NCBI RefSeq assembly: GCF_002847445.1
Contig: NZ_CP025430.1
Location: forward strand, 2,728,001 to 2,792,000
Direction of reading: 5' to 3'
DNA from: Paracoccus zhejiangensis
GTDB taxonomy: Bacteria; Pseudomonadota; Alphaproteobacteria; Rhodobacterales; Rhodobacteraceae
Length of the DNA stretch: 64,000 nucleotides
In this document: one piece after another, positions 63,566 through 64,000 of the stretch
Position numbering within the stretch: the first letter of the stretch is position 1
Layout: each line of letters starts with the position of its first letter
Notes under the pieces: model-generated
The model's input: only the letters and a program-made list of their open reading frames with translations
Databases searched by the model: none
Told to the model about the DNA's origin: nothing
Translations under genes and position numbers: made by a program

Positions 63566-64000
63566 GCCCCCGTCTCCGTCCGCGCGATCTCGTCGCCCAC
63601 GCGCAGCGCATGTGCGGCCACGGTCAGCGCCGGGTTCACCGCCGCCGAGGTCGGCAGCACGCCCGCATCAGCGATGAAGAGGTTCGGGTGATCGTGGCTG
63701 CGCCCGCGCGGACCCACCACGCTGGTCGCCGGGTCGTTGCCCATCCGCAGCGTGCCGCATTGATGCGAGGGGGTGCGGCGGTCGAATGGCTTTGACAGCA
63801 CCAGTGGGAATCCCGCCTTCTTCAGCTTCTGCTTCAGCACCGTCACCAGCGCCTCATGCGCCGCCCAGTTCGAACGCTTCCAGTCCAGCATGATCTGGCC
63901 GTTCTTCAGGCTGACCCGGCTGTCGGGATCGGGCAGGTCCTCGGACATGGCGTAAAGATCGATGGCCCGGTCCGAGATCGGCCCGGCAAGCCAGCCCGGC
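63562..64000 (-). CDS. GMC-family oxidoreductase, C-terminal part (runs off the window)
   Basis: The minus-strand frame is open to the window edge (..RAIDLYAMSEDLPDPDSRV..), so the N-terminus lies beyond 64000; the internal ATG at 63948 is not the start. The GMC C-terminal domain is clear: HQCGTLRMGNDPATSVV carries the catalytic His, and DAGVLPTSAAVNPALTVAAH the His/Asn partner and FAD contact. This subtype is like bacterial sugar 3-dehydrogenases and gluconate/sorbosone dehydrogenases, but the substrate is not readable from this part. Confidence 0.85.
   Translation of the reverse strand, partial: PGWLAGPISDRAIDLYAMSEDLPDPDSRVSLKNGQIMLDWKRSNWAAHEALVTVLKQKLKKAGFPLVLSKPFDRRTPSHQCGTLRMGNDPATSVVGPRGRSHDHPNLFIADAGVLPTSAAVNPALTVAAHALRVGDEIARTETGA

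Overview
The window is GC-rich alphaproteobacterial DNA. Most genes sit in tight operons whose stop and start codons overlap (ATGA or TGATG). The gene content, especially a 5'-truncated exosortase E/CPBP protease fusion of the VPEID-CTERM type, points to Rhodobacteraceae, with Paracoccus or a near relative most likely. That placement is inferred from gene content; no rRNA or tRNA gene was seen. The window is dominated by uptake and catabolic modules, each next to its own regulator, as is typical of a second replicon or a catabolic island.

Left end (1-4163): the end of exosortase E, then a decay zone holding the 3' end of a degenerate gatB copy that abuts a dead, internally deleted IS3-family element with 10-bp terminal inverted repeats. 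An XRE-cupin regulator follows. Positions 4264-21405 carry the most unusual locus. It contains a histidinol-dehydrogenase-like gene and, convergent to it, a 14-gene operon (18902 down to 5544). The operon encodes a MalEFGK-type ABC importer, a second HisD-like enzyme, an SDR, a LacI regulator, two SnoaL-like proteins, a bicupin, an alpha/beta hydrolase, an RraA-like protein, a small AtzG-like protein and an amidase. Two more SnoaL-like genes lie beyond it. Two identical 16-bp operator-like palindromes (19047 and 21463) sit in front of the minus-strand units and tie them into one regulon. I do not recognise the pathway.

Middle (21744-38232): serB, a nitronate-monooxygenase-like flavoprotein and a cytochrome b561. 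Then come a CDP-alcohol phosphatidyltransferase paired with a membrane sulfatase-fold protein, a THI5/NMT1-type ABC importer whose two permeases are fused, and a glycosyltransferase. Capsule export genes (kpsE- and kpsT-like) follow, with only a possible kpsM tail. A VOC protein, a CACHE-PAS histidine kinase with its FixJ-type regulator, and a LacI regulator complete the section.

Right half (38403-64000): a non-phosphorylative sugar-acid module (IlvD/EDD dehydratase, DHDPS-family enzyme, semialdehyde dehydrogenase, RraA-like protein) would convert a pentonate to 2-oxoglutarate. Next is an Opp/Dpp-type importer operon ending in a hydroxyacid dehydrogenase, an SDR and a DUF1537 acid-sugar kinase, followed by a GntR regulator, a sialidase-fold protein, a PdxA2-like dehydrogenase, a second DHDPS-family enzyme and an iron-dependent alcohol dehydrogenase. 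The kinase/PdxA2 pair matches the known D-threonate/erythronate logic that ends in dihydroxyacetone phosphate. TTGTCA-type motifs recur in the control regions here. The last operon (GMC, SDR, GMC, Dabb, DUF993, LacI) runs in from beyond the right edge and looks like oxidation of a sugar or polyol.
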